The notes under the pieces were generated by a model. The model was not told the DNA's origin. It was given only the letters and a program-made list of their open reading frames with translations, and searched no databases. Below are positions 62,451-64,000 of a DNA stretch of 64,000 nt, one piece after another. Position 1 is the first letter of the stretch; each line of letters begins with the position of its first letter. A program made the position numbers and the translations under genes. The DNA is from Ectobius pallidus (taxonomy: Eukaryota > Arthropoda > Insecta > Blattodea > Ectobiidae), in NCBI GenBank assembly GCA_964059195.1, contig CAXKWD010000007.1:60450705-60514704 (forward strand), in the 5' to 3' direction.

Positions 62451-64000
62451 GTAAAACTAAAGTATTATTTACTATTTGACAGTAATTTTTATTTGTATCA
62501 TTATTTAAATTAATTTTCCTTGTGTCAATTAAATTAGGTTTAATTCTTCATCTATTTGATAAAAATTTTAGACTAAAAGGAAACGTACCAATGTCTCTTA
62601 GTCATGATATTCAAGGCTTCTACCATAACATCGTCATTATTCTGGCAGTTTTGATATTTTATATATTATATGACTGAAAGGATGCTTTATAGGTAGGTAG
62701 AACTCACTTATTAACATCATGACCTGTTTCCATGTAACTAATACTAATACCTCTAGTTTCACCAAGTCCATATATACAAACAGCTGAATCTCAAAACTGT
62801 GCCTTAGTGACTTCTGCCAAAATGACAATATTCCTTGCTAATGTCTAACAAAAAAGACCACATGCAAAAGATCAGCTGCCTGTTTGCACTGCAAAGCCCT
62901 GAAACTGAATCAGGAAGCCTTTATTGTTTTATTTTTTTTTAAATGCACACACCATAAATGAAGAGGAACCGAAATGAGCATATGCTCATACTTGGGTGCA
63001 GTTCAGTTTGGAAGAGAGTATGAATACAAATACTGTAATAACAGAATACAAAAATGAAACTACGAATACGAATAACAACAAAAAAGGAAAAATAGACTGC
63101 TGAATGATGTTATTTGTAGTTTTAGGCCATAATTTTAATAGAACCATGATACAACTAATACAACTCGTATTTGTTAACCCTTTTAGAGCCAAGTGGTAGA
63201 AAGGCAACCTTTACTTAAATGCCAGTAGAGTGGATAGCCTGCAAAATATTCACCCTCTCTAGTGTCACTTCGGCTTCTGAAAATTAGCATAGTTAACATA
63301 TTTTTGTGACATCCTATAGAGACAGAATGCAAATTATTAGGAAGGTCAGACCTTTGTCCATTCACAGGCAGGTTTGTAACAGTATTTCCGCTTCCACGAT
63401 CTCAGAATGCAATAAACAAAAGATCAGTTCATAATAATAAGTGATGAAGTTCTGCTGAAGTAGACAAATGGTCTGCAAAATAAAATAATTTGCAGCTTTA
63501 ATGTAAAGTGCTGATTCATGCGTAACTTCGATTTGCTGAAGATGCCTTTATGTTTTTCTTATACTCAGCTTAGTTCATTAATTATTATTATCATTAAGAG
63601 TGTTTTTATTATTAGAAAGATCATTAAGATAATCTAGTATAAACAATTAGCCTATAATGTGTACAGTTCAACAGAACATTTTCCACAACAGTGTTTCATG
63701 GCTCTAAAATGTTAAAAATTCACTTCTGGTGAGTAGGCTTAAAAATGTTGCTATTTTACTCTTCTGCACCTTATTGTTTTAAGGTTGTACTATTAATAAA
63801 TTCAACAAATATTAAATAATATTGCATGTTATGTGTTTTAGAAAAAACATTTATTTTAAAATATTGTAGTGCCCGCACACTAGACACTGGTCTTACCCTA
63901 TCTGCGTCAGTTCATGTCATAATGCTGACATTCTTCTCCTGCTGCCGTCGCTCAAAATAGTCTTGCAGGATAAGAATCTTTTGTTCCCTCCCCCCCTTGG
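62451..64000. other. Intron after the last exon, no recognised element
   Basis: AT-rich. On the minus strand near 63190-63250, GAGYPLYWHLSKGCLSTTW-like text (EYFAGYPLYWHLSKGC) might belong to an unclassified repeat. No exon was found for the ABCG C-terminus. Confidence 0.35.

Larger units (their letters stand above)
59440..61433 (+). mobile_element. Non-autonomous Helitron, 2.0 kb, with nested MITEs
   Basis: 5' end TCTAATTAATAAAAGGAAGT, 3' end CGTGGACGAAGCTGTGG hairpin (weakened by G-T pairs), then GCATCTGCTAG. It sits exactly between host A (59439) and T (61434), and removing it restores LINE G frame NKIIQNKN without any duplication, as expected of Helitrons. It carries a 4-fold GTCT microsatellite near the 5' end, repeated ATGCACTTCAAAGCC..GATTTT blocks, a hAT MITE (60525-61032) and a foldback (61089-61314). 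No Rep/helicase. Confidence 0.82.
57080..61712 (+). mobile_element. LINE G, split by a pogo-like element and a Helitron
   Basis: Plus strand. Parts: 57080-57234, 58248-59439 and 61434-61712. Order: IFDIMNTLKANKAASSCNIR, then GGRTLKHKI|YKLIMNVWKTEQLPTQW (junction over the pogo-like insert), GLITPI, then GFCKNRSTVDNIFIVRQI, FGVKQGDPLSATLFNLVI, RIAYADNLMIS (motif C as YADN), FNYLGSIVNGK, SYGCESWVIKE-like text and RVKTNSDLNKI|IQNKNINF over the Helitron, then LRWFGYVNRMESDR and GRPALRWTDDLIKDLKGLKV. The tail is AACAACAACA (61695-61708). Many frameshifts. Confidence 0.8.

Noticed and set aside
60667..60891. Small gene inside the hAT MITE
   Set aside because: Low-complexity text inside a non-coding MITE with poly-A runs; no conserved features.
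1..64000. CRISPR array, operon or bacterial-style system
   Set aside because: Direct repeats here are tandem duplications, LTRs or microsatellites; the sequence is eukaryotic with spliced exons.

Overview
The window looks like a piece of a large, AT-rich, repeat-packed insect genome. Evidence: spliced exons with GT-AG introns, an insect-like ABCG transporter, several LINE clades, Ty3/gypsy and Ty1/copia elements, Helitrons, hAT, pogo/Tigger, PIF-like and Tc/mariner-like DNA elements, and tRNA-derived SINEs. A hemimetabolous (cockroach- or termite-like) host is my inference from intron size and repeat mix; it is not proven.

The only host gene seen is a plus-strand ABCG-family half transporter (ABCG1/ABCG4-like). 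Six exons were found: 6394-6632, 9029-9142, 37653-37774, 39264-39432, 51372-51472 and 62295-62450. Phases match at every junction. They carry the end of the ATPase domain (D-loop, H-loop) and the first part of the membrane domain. The 5' exons (Walker A, signature) and the last exon(s) lie outside the window. The introns are about 2.4, 28.5, 1.5, 11.9 and 10.8 kb and are mostly transposable elements.

Layout. 0-6.3 kb: three 5'-truncated RNase H-bearing LINEs on the minus strand, separated by CA/GT microsatellites, plus a hAT end and a SINE. 7.7-8.6 kb: Helitron ends with a 131-bp tandem duplication. 9.4-13.9 kb: a minus-strand LINE split by a CACTG-terminated DNA transposon that carries a conserved protein of uncertain class. 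14.3-20.2 kb: a second minus-strand LINE with an SGNH-esterase ORF1, split by a 2.2-kb PIF-like element. 20.2-36.2 kb: a copia remnant split by a third LINE, which is itself split by a 380-bp TIR element, a 1-kb long-TIR element and a 9.2-kb gypsy element. 36.5-37.6 kb: a hAT element ending 51 bp before an ABCG exon. 38.9-39.2 kb: a SINE just before the next exon. 43.6-50.0 kb: a second gypsy element, minus strand, with most of pol deleted. 51.6-56.6 kb: LINE, hAT and Tc/mariner-like fragments. 56.6-61.7 kb: a Tigger-like MITE, then a plus-strand LINE split by a pogo-like element and by a Helitron that itself holds a hAT MITE and a foldback repeat.

For many insertions the exact ends are readable: removing the insert plus one target-site copy restores the reading frame of the host element. 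This gives a relative insertion order. Every LINE, LTR and transposase reading frame seen is broken, so no autonomous element is intact here. No RNA gene, CRISPR array or viral envelope gene was found.
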